Source of the DNA: Allobaculum sp. Allo2
GTDB lineage: Bacteria > Bacillota_I > Bacilli_A > Erysipelotrichales > Erysipelotrichaceae
Direction: 5' to 3'
Assembly: GCF_022701175.1 (NCBI RefSeq)
Contig: NZ_CP078088.1
Span: forward strand, 1,116,001-1,180,000
DNA length: 64,000 nucleotides
Shown here: piece after piece, positions 12,462 through 22,031 of the stretch
How the letters are laid out: the number at the start of each line of letters is the position of its first letter
Position numbering within the stretch: position 1 is the stretch's first letter
Position numbers and translations under genes: made by a program
The notes under the pieces: model-generated
What the model was told of the DNA's origin: nothing
What the model saw: the letters and a program-made list of their open reading frames with translations, nothing else
Databases searched by the model: none

Positions 12462-14299
12462 ATTCTTCATCGTTTTCTTCATACTTCGGATCCGGTCCAC
12501 GGTATCCAATTCGAAGATATTCAGGTAAATCCTTTGAATACGGCAGAAGTGACTTCAATACATCTACCGCGATTTCATCGTCTTTGAACCATTTGAGTTC
12601 ATCCAGAACGTACTCCATGTAGCGCTCTGGATTTAAGTCGTTCATTTCAGCCGATCGAAACAAAGTCATAAACGCTGCGACGACTTCCGCACCTTTGATA
12701 CTCTTCGTAGTCTGGAAGTTTTTGCGATTGATCACGAATGGCTTTACGGCTCTTTCTGCCACATTATTGTCGATCGGATAATCACCGTCTTCCAGGTACC
12801 TTCCCAACGAGTTCGCTCGATCCATGAAGTACTTGGCTGCTCTGTAGGCGGTGCTTCTTTCCTCGAATCCACTCTGAATCTCCATCATGACTCTTGTGAG
12901 TCTTTCAAAGCAGGGCTTTGAAAGTTCCTGCCGAACTTCGGTTCTCGCCTCGTGCGAGTAAGAAGCAACGTGGGATTCGATGTGGTAGAGCTTCCCGAAC
13001 AGAGACAGGGCTGTGAGCAGAATCTGGAGACCCGGACTTGGTTCGGGTCTCTCTGTTTCGTCCAGCTGGGCTGCCGCTTCTGCGGCCTCTTCGTCGTTCT
13101 CCAGTGTGGTCTTTTCCCACTTCAGGACGTCTGCCTGATACTGCGCGAAGTCTGACCGGACTTTGATGGCTTCGAAGATCTTTCTTCTCGCATGGGCCAT
13201 ACAGTTGAGCTTTCTGCAGGGGCCATAGTAGTTGGCATATGCATAAAGCCCGTCTGTCATAAGGGCATGACGAAAAGAACCGCCAAGGAGGGCGATTACG
13301 AACTCCTGTTTCTTGTAAGGGAAAAACTTATAGACAGCCATCTGGTTCTCTTCATAGATTCCGCTGACGGCGACAACCATAGAAGACTGTTTTCGATCTT
13401 TAACCTCCGTGCACTTTAAAACCGTCTCATCCATATGGACGACGTTACAGTTTGGGAGATCCTCAATCATTTGTTTTACGAGGGGCTTCAGATAAAGATC
13501 GTAAGTTTTTCCAGGATGTTGCCCATGGTCTGACGGCTGATCGGCAGTCCCGTGAGACTCAGGTGCTTTTCCTGACGATAGGCCGGGGTTCCCATTACGA
13601 ACTTATCGTAGGCAATTCCCGCGACCATAGAGGAAGTTGCGACACTCTTGTCGATCAGTGCAGGCTCGTCAGGTTCGGCGGTGCGGATGATGGCTTTCCC
13701 GTTTTCATCCGTACACTTGTTTGGGCACGCGACTGTCTCACGCAGCACTTCTTCCAGCCTATAGCGAGCGGGAATCCGATGAATCCTATAGTGACGTTTC
13801 ATTCCAACAGTTTTCATCTCACAGCCGCAAACTGGGCAAATGCGCTTTTCCCCTTCTACACTGAAGGTAGTGGTTTCTTTGACCGCTTCCTGCTTTCTGC
13901 ACTTGGTGGAAGGTTTTTCTTGCTTCCTTCAACAGAACTGAGCTTTAAATCTTCAGCTTCTTTACGATAGCGGTCTCCCTCTTCCTGATATTTCGCAGCC
14001 CGGTTAAAACAATCATCGGCTTTCAGATCAAGCTGAGCCAGCTGTTTATTCAGAATATTGATATCTGGGCCGCCGTCCTCGTTTTCAGAGTAATCCAGTT
14101 TCAAGGGAACCATCTTTTCCGTAGAAGGACCAAAGCGGCCGCTTTTCACGGCTTTATTGATTTCTTTAGCGAAATAGAGATCCAGGTACATATCCTCAAT
14201 AAATTTGTCTTTCTCTTCTTCCGTCATGGTGCTGATCTGATGATGAAGATCTTCGAGGAGCTCGTTGCGGATTGTCTGGTAAGGGTTCGGCACATTCAT
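12460..14299 (-). CDS. tnpC: IS66 transposase TnpC (frame broken twice)
   Basis: DDE-type transposase, about 613 residues once joined. Order: N-terminal helical region, zinc-finger-like segment (CPVCGCEM), the SRQTMGNILEK stretch, the catalytic core (VVHMDETVLKC, MTDGLYAYANYY, CMAHARRKIFEA, and DNNVAERAVKPFVINRKNF with the DxxxAER/RP signature), and a C-terminal helical part. The two breaks lie in the T-runs 13914-13918 and 13506-13510 (plus strand). One extra base in each restores the frame, matching the error pattern seen in host genes, so the transposase may well be intact. Confidence 0.9.
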
Positions 14300-14341
14300 G
14301 TATTAATTTTAACATATTTAGAGCGATAGATAAAGTAAATG

Positions 14342-14385
14342 GGATGATTTATCTTGATATTCCTTCAAGAAAATCATCCTTTTAA
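14342..14385. other. Inverted repeat between tnpB and tnpC
   Basis: GGATGATTT...TCTTGA faces TCAAGA...AAATCATCC (about 15 pairs with small mismatches), followed on the plus strand by TTTT. It sits in the 92-nt gap between the two IS66 genes and may limit plus-strand read-through or modulate tnpC expression. Confidence 0.55.
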
Positions 14386-14391
14386 ATTGGT

Positions 14392-14778
14392 TTAAACATA
14401 CTTATAAGTTCGTGGCAGAAATGCCGGCTGGGGAACAATCGACAGACCGGAAAGCAGAGAAGCCAGCTGCGAACAGTCAATTCGCATGAAGTCGGACTGG
14501 TCAGTGCTGACAGGCCACTGAAGGGAAGATCTGGAGAGTCGCTTATAAACAAGCCAGAATCCATTTCCGTCACGAAGGATACCTTTGATCTTGTTCTTCT
14601 GTCGATTAACGAAGAGAAAGAGGGATCCATCCAGCGGATCCAGAGCGAGAGGTCCTTGAACCAGGGAGACGTAACCGTCAATTCCTTTGCGAAGGTCAGC
14701 AGGCATCTGAGCCAGATAGATGTTTTTAACTTTGGAGAAATCGATACCGAGATCGATTGCAGGGATGATTGATTCCAT
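14392..14778 (-). CDS. tnpB: IS66 accessory protein TnpB
   Basis: 128 residues of the IS66 Orf2 family (not the IS200/IS605 nuclease of the same name). Diagnostic features are IYLAQMPADLRKGIDGY, the GPLALDPLDGSLFLFVNRQ run and KIKGILRDGNGFWLVYKRL. It is needed for transposition in IS66 elements together with TnpC. A good AAGGAGGCTTTTTC ribosome site precedes the ATG at 14778. It is unbroken. Confidence 0.9.
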   Translation of the reverse strand: MESIIPAIDLGIDFSKVKNIYLAQMPADLRKGIDGYVSLVQGPLALDPLDGSLFLFVNRQKNKIKGILRDGNGFWLVYKRLSRSSLQWPVSTDQSDFMRIDCSQLASLLSGLSIVPQPAFLPRTYKYV

Positions 14779-14854
14779 GAAAAAGCCTCCTTGAATAAAG
14801 GAATTATCCCAAGGAGGCGGTCGAGAAAATACCCGTCTTTTATTTGACGCTTAC

Positions 14855-14862
14855 AGGGAAAA
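14855..14862. repeat. Target-site duplication, right copy
   Basis: AGGGAAAA, identical to 12362-12369. Confidence 0.93.
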
Positions 14863-14890
14863 CGAACACAGAATAAGTTCAAATTGGAAT

Positions 14891-14937
14891 GAAAAAGCGC
14901 AGCTCTTCCACGGAAAAAGGGAAGAACTGCGCTTTTC
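14891..14937. terminator. Bidirectional terminator
   Basis: AAAAAGCGCAG-TCTTCC pairs with GGAAGA-CTGCGCTTTT, giving A- and T-tracts on both sides. It originally lay between the convergent acetyltransferase and ABC permease genes; IS66 has separated it from the former. Confidence 0.8.
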
Positions 14938-15007
14938 GTCTGCAGTCTGGTCAAATTGACCAAAGCGGGGGTCCGGAGCTTTTGAACAGCCCGCAAATCG
15001 TAGAATT

Positions 15008-16631
15008 CTAGTATTTCTTCTGAATGATGCGTTTCATCCAGGCTTCATACAGGAAGATCAGCACAATGATGCCAATGACTGTGAGGAGTGTCGGAACCCA
15101 TAAAAATTCAAAGCAGAGAAGGATGAGTGCGACATAGGCAATGGACAGAATCATGTTCGCCATAATGAGGCCGGCAGCCGACCAGTTGTTTTTGAGCGCT
15201 TCGTATTCGGTACTCCAGTTCAGTCTGGGAAAGAGAAGGTCTACAATCGCACCCGACTGGCAGGCAGGAATGGAAACCAGAGCCGAGGTCAGAATGAACA
15301 GAATGTCCATCCAGAAGGGGATGCTGATCATGTAGTGAATCAAAACGAGATAAAGGAGCGTTGGAAAGAAGGTAAACAGATAGGGCGGTCACCAGTTTGA
15401 CATGAATCTGGGTCAGGAAGGGTACCGGAATGCTTTTCATCCAGTCCACGCCGCGCTGCCCTTCCCGGGTAATCGCCGTGGCGGCAATCATGTTCATGTC
15501 TCCGCTGAAGAGAACAAGAACCGAAGCGGCCAGAATCGGCAGGCCAATCTGCATGGACAGGTCGAGAGAAGCGATATTTACCTGCTTCGCCATATCCATC
15601 AGTTCTGCAATCGACGGATTGTTCAGAATCACGATCAGAATAATGATCGGACCAAGGAAGGAAGAAAAGACGCAGTTGATCAGATAGGTCGGCGAGCGCA
15701 GAAGATTTTTCAGATCGGTTTTGAGCAGCTGACGAAATGCGGTCTGCTTCTTTCTCGAAAAGACGGCTTTCTTTTTCTGAACGGAAGAGGATGAAGCCTG
15801 CGAGCTCATGACGGCGGGCAGATAGAACCGATCAGCGCACCAGGCGAAAGCCAGCGCGCTGATGACGGTGCAAAGAAGCAGCCAGAGCAGCGAGAGGAAG
15901 GATCCGTCAAGAATGAAGGAAACCGACCAGTTTGTCTGAAAGATGATGTTGCTTCCCATGGAAAACATTTCCGGATTGTTCGTGAGAATCGCCATAACGT
16001 TATCGGTCTGTGCACCGATCTGACCGGCATACATGGAAGACATGCTGATGGCGATCGCAAAGATGATGCTGACTGCACCGAAGATCAGATTGAATACATC
16101 CTTATTGTGAAAGAACGGAAGGAACCGCATCACAAGCAGGATAATCAGTCCCATGATAAAGACCATAGAAAGCAGACTCAGAACCATGGACAGGGCCATG
16201 GCCAGAATCTGTCCAATCGACAGCGCGTGCAGGAAGGCAGCTGCCCCAATGCTTCCAAGACCGATCACGACGGCGAAAGGAAGGACAGACAGGAAGACAA
16301 CGATCGTTTTCGCTCCGACAATCTGCCAGGGTTTCAGCGGAAGCGGAAGGAGAAAACGCGCATCCTGCGAAAAGTAGAAGATGGAAGGAAACATGTAGAG
16401 CAGCTGGACCATACAGAGGATGGCGGTAAAGAAGAATGTCATCTGAACGGCCATCTTCACAAAACCCATCTGATAGATCACGCCAAACTGCACAGCTATA
16501 CCAAGTGCAAGCAGCACCATCAGAACAGCTGCGCCAAGCCCGGTCAGAAATTTTTTGCCGAAGAAATTGTTCTTTGTGGAAGAGAAGGTACCTTTGAGCA
16601 GATATTTCGTCAGCACCAGCATCTTATGCAT
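15008..16631 (-). CDS. ABC-2 type exporter permease (frame broken)
   Basis: About 540 residues, with around 12 membrane segments spread over the protein, an internal charged loop (SVQKKKAVFSRKKQT) and no ATPase motifs. It is the membrane partner of the ATPase encoded just upstream; its ATG overlaps the ATPase stop codon by 8 nt. Such single-permease ABC-2 exporters move drugs, peptides or lipids out of the cell; the substrate is unknown. The frame changes near the GGG run at 15383-15385, after VKLVT, continuing as PYLFTFFPTLLYLVLIHYM. The shift equals one extra base or two missing bases, unlike most other breaks here. Confidence 0.82.
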
Positions 16632-17343
16632 CGGCGGTAACCTCCAGGAAGATTTCTTCCAGCGAACGATCCGGATACAGATCGCGGAGCGCCCCGAGCG
16701 TTCCGTCATACACGATCTGACCGCTCTTGATCATCAGAATTTTGTCACACAGTTTTTCTGCGACTTCCAGAACGTGGGTAGAGAACAGGACCGTATTTCC
16801 GTTTGCGGCATGTTCTTTCATTTTCTTCTTTAACAAAAAGGAAGATGTCGGATCCAGACCGGTCATCGGTTCGTCGAGAATCCAGTTGTCCGGATTGGAG
16901 ACGAGAGCGCCGATCAGAATGGTTTTCTGACGCATGCCGTGGGAATAGGAGGCAATTTTCTGCGAGAGCGCGTCCGTCATTTCAAATTCGGCGGCGAGCT
17001 CTTCGGTTCGCTTTTTCGCTGTTTCCGGATCCACTTCGTAAATGGCGGCCATCATTTCGATATATTCCATACCGCTGAGCCGCAAGAAGAGGTCAGGGGA
17101 ATCGGGAACGAACGACAGTTTCTTCTTAGCCTCTTCTGGCTCTTTGGAAATGTCGATTCCGTCGATGAGAATGGTACCTTCATCGGAATGGAGAATTCCG
17201 GTGATCATGTTGAGGGTGGTTGTTTTGCCCGCGCCGTTTGGACCGATAAAGCCCGTGATCGATCCGGCGGGAATTTCTGCGGTGCAGTGATCCACAGCGG
17301 TTTTATTGCCAAAGGTCTTTGTTACATCGCAAAGCTGAATCAT
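16624..17343 (-). CDS. ABC transporter ATP-binding protein
   Basis: 239 residues. Walker A GPNGAGKTTT (about residue 35), Q-loop, signature-like YSHGMRQK, Walker B WILDEPMTGLD and the H-loop STHVLE are all in order. It powers the adjacent ABC-2 permease. ATG 17343 was chosen because MIQLCDVTKTF is the canonical beginning and GAAAGGAAA precedes it; an in-frame extension of 10 residues is possible. Confidence 0.92.
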   Translation of the reverse strand: MIQLCDVTKTFGNKTAVDHCTAEIPAGSITGFIGPNGAGKTTTLNMITGILHSDEGTILIDGIDISKEPEEAKKKLSFVPDSPDLFLRLSGMEYIEMMAAIYEVDPETAKKRTEELAAEFEMTDALSQKIASYSHGMRQKTILIGALVSNPDNWILDEPMTGLDPTSSFLLKKKMKEHAANGNTVLFSTHVLEVAEKLCDKILMIKSGQIVYDGTLGALRDLYPDRSLEEIFLEVTADA

Positions 17344-17743
17344 AAGGATTTCCTTTCTTTCCCTGAAAAGCAAAGGGAAAATCGGTCCGGAAATTCCGGA
17401 TACCGGTTTTCGGCTGCTTCTTCTGGATTCTGGCCGCTCTCTGACCAGAACGAGGGCAGACGAAAACTGTTTCCATTATTGAATTGCCCGAAAAGGTAAT
17501 CAACGGATTTTCAAAAATGTTAGAAAAGGAATCGGGAATTTTTAATCAATCCTGTGTGCAATGAAATTTCCTGATTCAGACAGGATGAGTTTGGAAAGAA
17601 ACGGTGTCATTTTCCCAGCAGAAAACAGGAAAAATCCTGCGAAGAAAAGGAGAGCCGGGAATGGTCTGCACGCAATGGCCGTTTCTATTTTTTTGACCAA
17701 GCCTCATGTATAATGTACGGGAATGAAAAGGACCGATAAACCA
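17344..17743. promoter_or_regulatory. Divergent regulatory region; pyrH -10 element
   Basis: No gene is seen. TATAAT at 17709-17714 is a perfect -10 for pyrH, but no good -35 stands 16-18 nt upstream (TTGACC at 17693 is only 10 nt away). A weak inverted repeat ATCCTGT/ACAGGAT spans 17549-17586. An A+T-rich stretch at 17500-17560 could hold the ABC-operon promoter, which I could not pin down. Confidence 0.5.
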
Positions 17744-18448
17744 ATGTATAAACGTGTTTTGCTTAAATTGAGCGGTGAAGCGCTGTCCTCAAAAGACATC
17801 AACCTGGACCCGGCGATTCTGAAAACGCTGGCGAAGGAACTCAAGGCTGTTAAAGAAACAGGCGTCGAACTCGCAATTGTCGTGGGAGGCGGAAACTTCA
17901 TCCGCGGCAAACAGATTCAGGATATGGGAATGAACCGTGCGCAGGCCGATTATATGGGGATGCTGGGAACGGTCATCAACGCGCTGGCTGTCCAGAATGC
18001 GCTGGAAAACGAAGGCGTAGATACCCGCGTGCAGACTGCAGTCGAAATGCAGAAAGTGGCTGAGCCATTCATCCTGCGCCGTGCTCTGCGTCATCTCGAA
18101 AAAGGCCGTGTCGTTATTTTCGGTGCCGGAACCGGATCGCCGTATTTCTCGACCGATACAACGGCTGCTCTTCGCGCAAGCGAAATTGATGCCGATGTCA
18201 TTCTGATGGCGAAAAACGGTGTGGACGGTGTTTATGACAGCGACCCGAAAAAGAACCCGGACGCCAAACGCTACGATCATCTGACCTATCTCGATCTGCT
18301 CAACAAAGATCTGAAAGTCATGGATTCGACCGCCATTTCCATGTGCATGGATAATGACATTGATCTTGTTGTCTTCAACATGAATGAACCGGGCAACATT
18401 GAAAAAGCGGTTCTCGGCGAAGTAGACGGAACAACCATCACCCGCTAG
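17744..18448 (+). CDS. pyrH: UMP kinase
   Basis: 234 residues. It phosphorylates UMP to UDP in pyrimidine synthesis and is a hexameric amino-acid-kinase-fold enzyme. Seen: KLSGEAL near the N-terminus, [24 protein letters not shown], the [20 protein letters not shown] region, DTTAALRA and [14 protein letters not shown]. Start ATG 17744 has AAAAGGA 10 nt upstream. An in-frame ATG at 17723 would add 7 residues and sits only 8 nt after the -10, so it could be read from a leaderless transcript. It is followed by frr, as in most bacteria; the usual upstream rpsB-tsf are absent here. Confidence 0.95.
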   Translation: MYKRVLLKLSGEALSSKDINLDPAILKTLAKELKAVKETGVELAIVVGGGNFIRGKQIQDMGMNRAQADYMGMLGTVINALAVQNALENEGVDTRVQTAVEMQKVAEPFILRRALRHLEKGRVVIFGAGTGSPYFSTDTTAALRASEIDADVILMAKNGVDGVYDSDPKKNPDAKRYDHLTYLDLLNKDLKVMDSTAISMCMDNDIDLVVFNMNEPGNIEKAVLGEVDGTTITR

Positions 18449-18512
18449 AGACCCATTTGCCCAACGCTCTGGATCAGAAGTTCTGATCCGCCTAAGTAAT
18501 AAGGAGAAAAAT

Positions 18513-19058
18513 ATGGAAAACCAGTATCTTGAAATGGCTGAACTGGAAATGGATGAAGTCATTGAAAACTTTGAAAATAACCTCAAAACCATCCGTACCG
18601 GCCGCGCTTCCGCGTCCATGCTCGATCGCGTTCGCGTAGATTATTACGGCGAAATGACACCGATCAACCAGATGGCAAAAATCTCCGTTCTCGAAGGAAC
18701 GCAGCTCGTGGTTAAGCCATACGACCGTTCCATGGTCAAAGGCATCAACCATGCCATTTCCGCTGCCAACCTTGGCGTTACCCCGCAGGCTGAAGCCGAC
18801 TGCATCCGCATCAACGTGCCGCCTCTGACAACCGATCGTCGTAAAGAACTCGCGAAAGAAGCGAAGAAATACGCAGACCAGGCCAAAGTCAATCTGCGCA
18901 ACATCCGCCGCGATGCCAACGACAAGATCAAGAAAGACAAGGAAATTTCCGAAGATATCCAGAAGGAATGGCTCGACGACTGCCAGAAACTCACGGACAA
19001 ATACGTGAAGAAAGTGGATACGCTCGCAGACGCTAAAGAAAAAGATCTGCTCGGCTAA
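18513..19058 (+). CDS. frr: Ribosome recycling factor
   Basis: 181 residues, the standard length. With EF-G it splits the post-termination ribosome. The RTGRASASMLDRVRVDYYGEM motif region, the P-L-T-T-D-R-R-K-E-L-A-K turn and the KKDKEISED helix are clear. AAGGAG precedes the ATG. A short perfect hairpin, GGATCAGA/TCTGATCC (18471-18489), lies in the 64-nt gap after pyrH and lacks a T-run, so the two genes are probably co-transcribed. Confidence 0.96.
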   Translation: MENQYLEMAELEMDEVIENFENNLKTIRTGRASASMLDRVRVDYYGEMTPINQMAKISVLEGTQLVVKPYDRSMVKGINHAISAANLGVTPQAEADCIRINVPPLTTDRRKELAKEAKKYADQAKVNLRNIRRDANDKIKKDKEISEDIQKEWLDDCQKLTDKYVKKVDTLADAKEKDLLG

Positions 19059-19076
19059 ACATTTAGAAACCCATTC

Positions 19077-19141
19077 AAAAGCCCGCTATGGGCTTTTTAA
19101 AGAAACAGCACAGCCGGAAACTGCCGGCTGTGACTGTTTTT
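19077..19141 (+). terminator. Two consecutive terminators between frr and uppS
   Basis: First hairpin AAAAGCCC/GGGCTTTTT (19077-19098). Second is CACAGCCGG/CCGGCTGTG with ACTGTTTTT (19109-19141), 26 nt before the uppS start. The second could act as an attenuator for uppS. Confidence 0.8.
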
Positions 19142-19166
19142 CGATTATGTAAAAGAGGAACGAACT

Positions 19167-19869
19167 ATGGAAAACATTCCAAAGACGGTCGCCATTATCA
19201 TGGATGGTAATGGGCGATGGGCTAAGTCCCGCGGACTGCCCAGAACCGCCGGTCACAAAAAGGAGCGGACCGGGTACGCGATATCGCGCTCGAAGCACAG
19301 AGACGCGGTGTCGAAAAACTGATTCTGTATGCCTTCTCCACGGAAAACTGGAAAAGACCGGAAGATGAAGTCTCCTATTTATGCAAGCTGCCGGGAATGT
19401 TTTTCTCCAGATTCATTCAGGAACTCATGGACAACGACATTCGCGTAACGTTTGCGGGAGAAATTGAACGCTTCCCCAGAATACCCGGGATGTCATTGAA
19501 AAAGCCGTACGGCAGACCAGCCACAACAAGGGTATGGAACTCTGTCTGGCGATTGATTACGGAAGCCGCCGCGAAATGTTACTTGGGATGCAGAAGTATG
19601 CCGATGAAGTCGCTGAAGGCGAACGGAAAAACGATCTGAGCGAAGAAGAATTTTCTTCCTATCTTTTCGTTCCAGAAGATATCGATCTTCTGATTCGCAC
19701 GAGCGGGGAAGTGCGTATCTCGAACTTCCTGCTCTGGCAGATCGCATACGCGGAAATGATTTTTACGCCGATCGCATGGCCGGATTTTGATGAAGCTGCA
19801 CTCGATGAATGCCTGAAAGAATTCGCGCACCGCAGCCGCCGCTTTGGAGGACTGGTCGATGAAAACTAG
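19167..19869 (+). CDS. uppS: Isoprenyl (undecaprenyl) diphosphate synthase (frame broken twice)
   Basis: 234 residues after correction. A cis-prenyltransferase making the C55 lipid carrier for wall synthesis. [11 protein letters not shown] at the N-terminus carries the catalytic Asp; [12 protein letters not shown] and the C-terminal [20 protein letters not shown] signature follow. Breaks: the GG at 19262-19263 (true GGG gives [13 protein letters not shown]) and AA at 19480-19481 (gives [10 protein letters not shown]). Its stop overlaps the cdsA start by 11 nt. Confidence 0.93.
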
Positions 19870-20635
19870 AATTCTGACGGCTATTGCGATTATAGCGGTC
19901 GTTCTCTATCCCATTCTGGCTGGCGGAACGGCTCTGCAGATTCTTGCCGTCTTCATTGTCGGCGCCGGTGCCTATGAATGGCTCCATTGCCTGAAAAACT
20001 ATAAAAAATGGGGAATTCCCGTAACCGCAATTTCCATTCTCTGGGTTTTGGGACTACCCTGGGCAATTGGCTATTTTGGCTCTCGCGTTCTGTATACCTA
20101 CGTCATGCCGATGATTCTGCTGATCTGGGCACTCCCTGTTTTTGTGAAGAGCTTTGATGAAACAAACTGTTTTGCAACCCTCGCGTTTCTCGTCATTTTT
20201 GGAATGGCGTATCTCTGCATGCAGTTTTTCATGGATCAGCCGTCCTACTTGTGGACCGTCGTTCTGGCTACGTACGGCAGCGATACCGGTGCCTACTTTG
20301 CGGGCCGGTTCTTTGGCAGGCATAAGATGATTGAGCGCGTTTCTCCGAAGAAGACCTGGGAAGGCCTCTTTGGCGGCTGGGTGTTTGGCTTTCTGCTTTC
20401 CTTCCTGGTCAGCCTGTTCTATGTGAAGGGCCTTAATTTTGGCCTGAATCTTGCCGTCTGCATTCTCGCTCCGGTTTTCGCCGAACTGGGCGATCTCTGC
20501 TTCTCGGTTTTCAAGCGCCACTATCGCATCAAGGATTTTTCCTCCCTGCTTCCAGGACATGGCGGCGTGCTCGACCGGGTCGATTCTCTGCTGATGAATT
20601 TCCTGTTATTTGGGATTCTCTACAGCTTTCTTTAA
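19859..20635 (+). CDS. cdsA: Phosphatidate cytidylyltransferase
   Basis: 258 residues with about 8 membrane segments. It makes CDP-diacylglycerol from phosphatidate and CTP. The C-terminal CdsA signature is complete: KTWEGLFGG, then F-KRHYRIKDFSSLLPGHGG and LDRVDS. It starts with ATGAAAACTAG overlapping uppS, suggesting translational coupling. Unbroken. Confidence 0.95.
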   Translation: MKTRILTAIAIIAVVLYPILAGGTALQILAVFIVGAGAYEWLHCLKNYKKWGIPVTAISILWVLGLPWAIGYFGSRVLYTYVMPMILLIWALPVFVKSFDETNCFATLAFLVIFGMAYLCMQFFMDQPSYLWTVVLATYGSDTGAYFAGRFFGRHKMIERVSPKKTWEGLFGGWVFGFLLSFLVSLFYVKGLNFGLNLAVCILAPVFAELGDLCFSVFKRHYRIKDFSSLLPGHGGVLDRVDSLLMNFLLFGILYSFL

Positions 20636-20653
20636 GATTTATTGGATATAATC

Positions 20654-20687
20654 AACGCGCCTGTACCTTTCGTATCGGCGCGTTTTT
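20654..20687 (+). terminator. Terminator after cdsA
   Basis: AACGCGCC pairs with GGCGCG, then TTTTT. It separates cdsA from rseP; dxr, often found at this point in Bacillota, is not present. Confidence 0.85.
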
Positions 20688-20714
20688 CGATTCACGTTTT
20701 AGAAAGGAATCCAT

Positions 20715-21916
20715 ATGATCAATGTCCTGATCAGCCTGCTGGCATTTATTTTCATGCTCGGGCTAATCGTTATTATTCATGAGCTGGGCCACTTTCTGGC
20801 AGCGAGAGCTTTTGGCATTCACTGTCACGAATTTTCCATCGGCATGGGTCCGGCCATTTACCAGAGAAAAGGCAAAAATACGATCTTTTCCATTCGTGCC
20901 ATTCCGCTGGGCGGCTATGTGAGCATCGCTTCCGATACGGGCGAATACCCGGAGGCGGAAGAAGCCGAAGACGATGCCAGGGAAGTCGTCGATGCAGACT
21001 ATTCCGAAGCATCCGATGAATTAAAACAGGAAATCCCCGTGCTTTCGGATGATAAGACGAAAGAAAAAGAAGCGGATGAAGAGGAAGACTGGAACGCGAA
21101 AGTTCCGCCTGAACAGAAACTCGATCATCGTCCCGCCTGGCAGCAGGTCATCGTCCTTCTTGCCGGTGTGACGATGAACATCGTTCTGGCTCTCTGTCTT
21201 ATGGCGGTGTTCATCGGCGCGCGCGGTTATGTTCCAATGCCGACTGAGCCAGTCGTTGCGGAAGTCTTTGAAAACTCCCCGCGCAGGAAGGCGGTCTGCA
21301 GCCAGGCGATCGCATCGTCAAAATTACGGCCGAAGACGGCAGCACAGTTGAACCAAAAGAACTCGATGATGTTACGGAGTTTCTCGTCTACAATCACGGC
21401 GAATCCGTCTACACCGTATTGCGGGACAATCAGGAAGTGGAACTGAAAATGACACCGCAGTTAAACGAAGAAAGCCGCTCCTATCTTCTTGGCTTTTCCG
21501 CGGCAGCTTCGTTCAAAGAAGTCCATGGTCTGGAATGCATCGGCTACGCCTGGGATGAACTCTGGGACAATACCATGCTGATCTTCCGCTCGCTGGGCAA
21601 TCTCACGCAGGGCAAAGGAACGGAATCTCTCTCCGGTCCGGTCGGCATTTACAAAATGACCGATCAGATTGTCAGCTACGGCTGGATGCCGTATATCGCT
21701 CTTTGCGCGCTGATCTCCCTGAACGTCGGCATCTTCAACCTGCTCCCGCTGCCCGCTCTGGATGGAGGACGCATTTTCATCCTCCTGTTTGAAAAGCTCT
21801 TCCGGAAAAAGATGCCGCGCAAGGCGTTCGAATGGGCCATTCTGGGAAGCTATGTTCTTCTCTTCGGACTGCTCATCTTCGCCACCTGGAACGATATCGT
21901 AAACTTCTTCCTGTAA
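20715..21916 (+). CDS. rseP: RIP metalloprotease RseP/RasP with acidic insert (frame broken)
   Basis: 400 residues. A site-2 intramembrane zinc protease. HELGH (about residue 22) and C-terminal NLLPLPALDGGR are the zinc/catalytic motifs. One PDZ domain (EGGLQPGDRIVKI) lies in the middle and the SGPVGIYKM segment is typical. Between the first helix and the second lies an unusual acidic stretch of about 55 residues (roughly 75-135, rich in E/D, e.g. EAEEAEDDARE) that is absent from the usual compact family members I know. The frame break is in the C-run 21277-21280; one more C gives ENSPAQEGGLQPGD. Confidence 0.93.
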
Positions 21917-21985
21917 TAGGAAGTGGAAACCAATTCTCAGCCAAATTCAGGCTAGAAAAACTTTCTGAATTATTTGTCCATATCA

Positions 21986-22025
21986 AAAGGGCGGCAGCAG
22001 ATTTTGCGATCTGCTGCCGCCCTTT
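21986..22025. terminator. Bidirectional terminator between rseP and the SseB-like gene
   Basis: A perfect 17-bp stem, AAAGGGCGGCAGCAGAT with its complement, and a 6-nt loop. It serves two convergent genes. Confidence 0.92.
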
Positions 22026-22031
22026 GAAGGT

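Larger units (their letters stand above)
12370..14854. mobile_element. IS66-family insertion sequence, complete (2,485 bp)
   Basis: The left end GTAAGTGTCAAACAA (12370) and the reverse complement of the right end, GTAAGCGTCAAATAA (ending 14854), are matching imperfect terminal inverted repeats. The homology continues to a shared GACGGGTAT. GTAAGC-type ends and an 8-bp target duplication are diagnostic of IS66. Contents on the minus strand are tnpB then tnpC; no tnpA frame is found, as in shorter IS66 subgroups. The perfect duplication argues for a fairly recent insertion between the acetyltransferase and the ABC-transporter genes. Confidence 0.94.

Noticed and set aside
14382-14996. 204-codon minus-strand frame over tnpB
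   Set aside because: It overlaps the recognised IS66 tnpB in another frame and crosses the element boundary.
17693-17714. TTGACC-10-TATAAT, also present at 60663-60684
   Set aside because: The 10-nt spacing is too short for a sigma-70 -35/-10 pair, and two cases can be chance. The TATAAT alone is kept as a -10.
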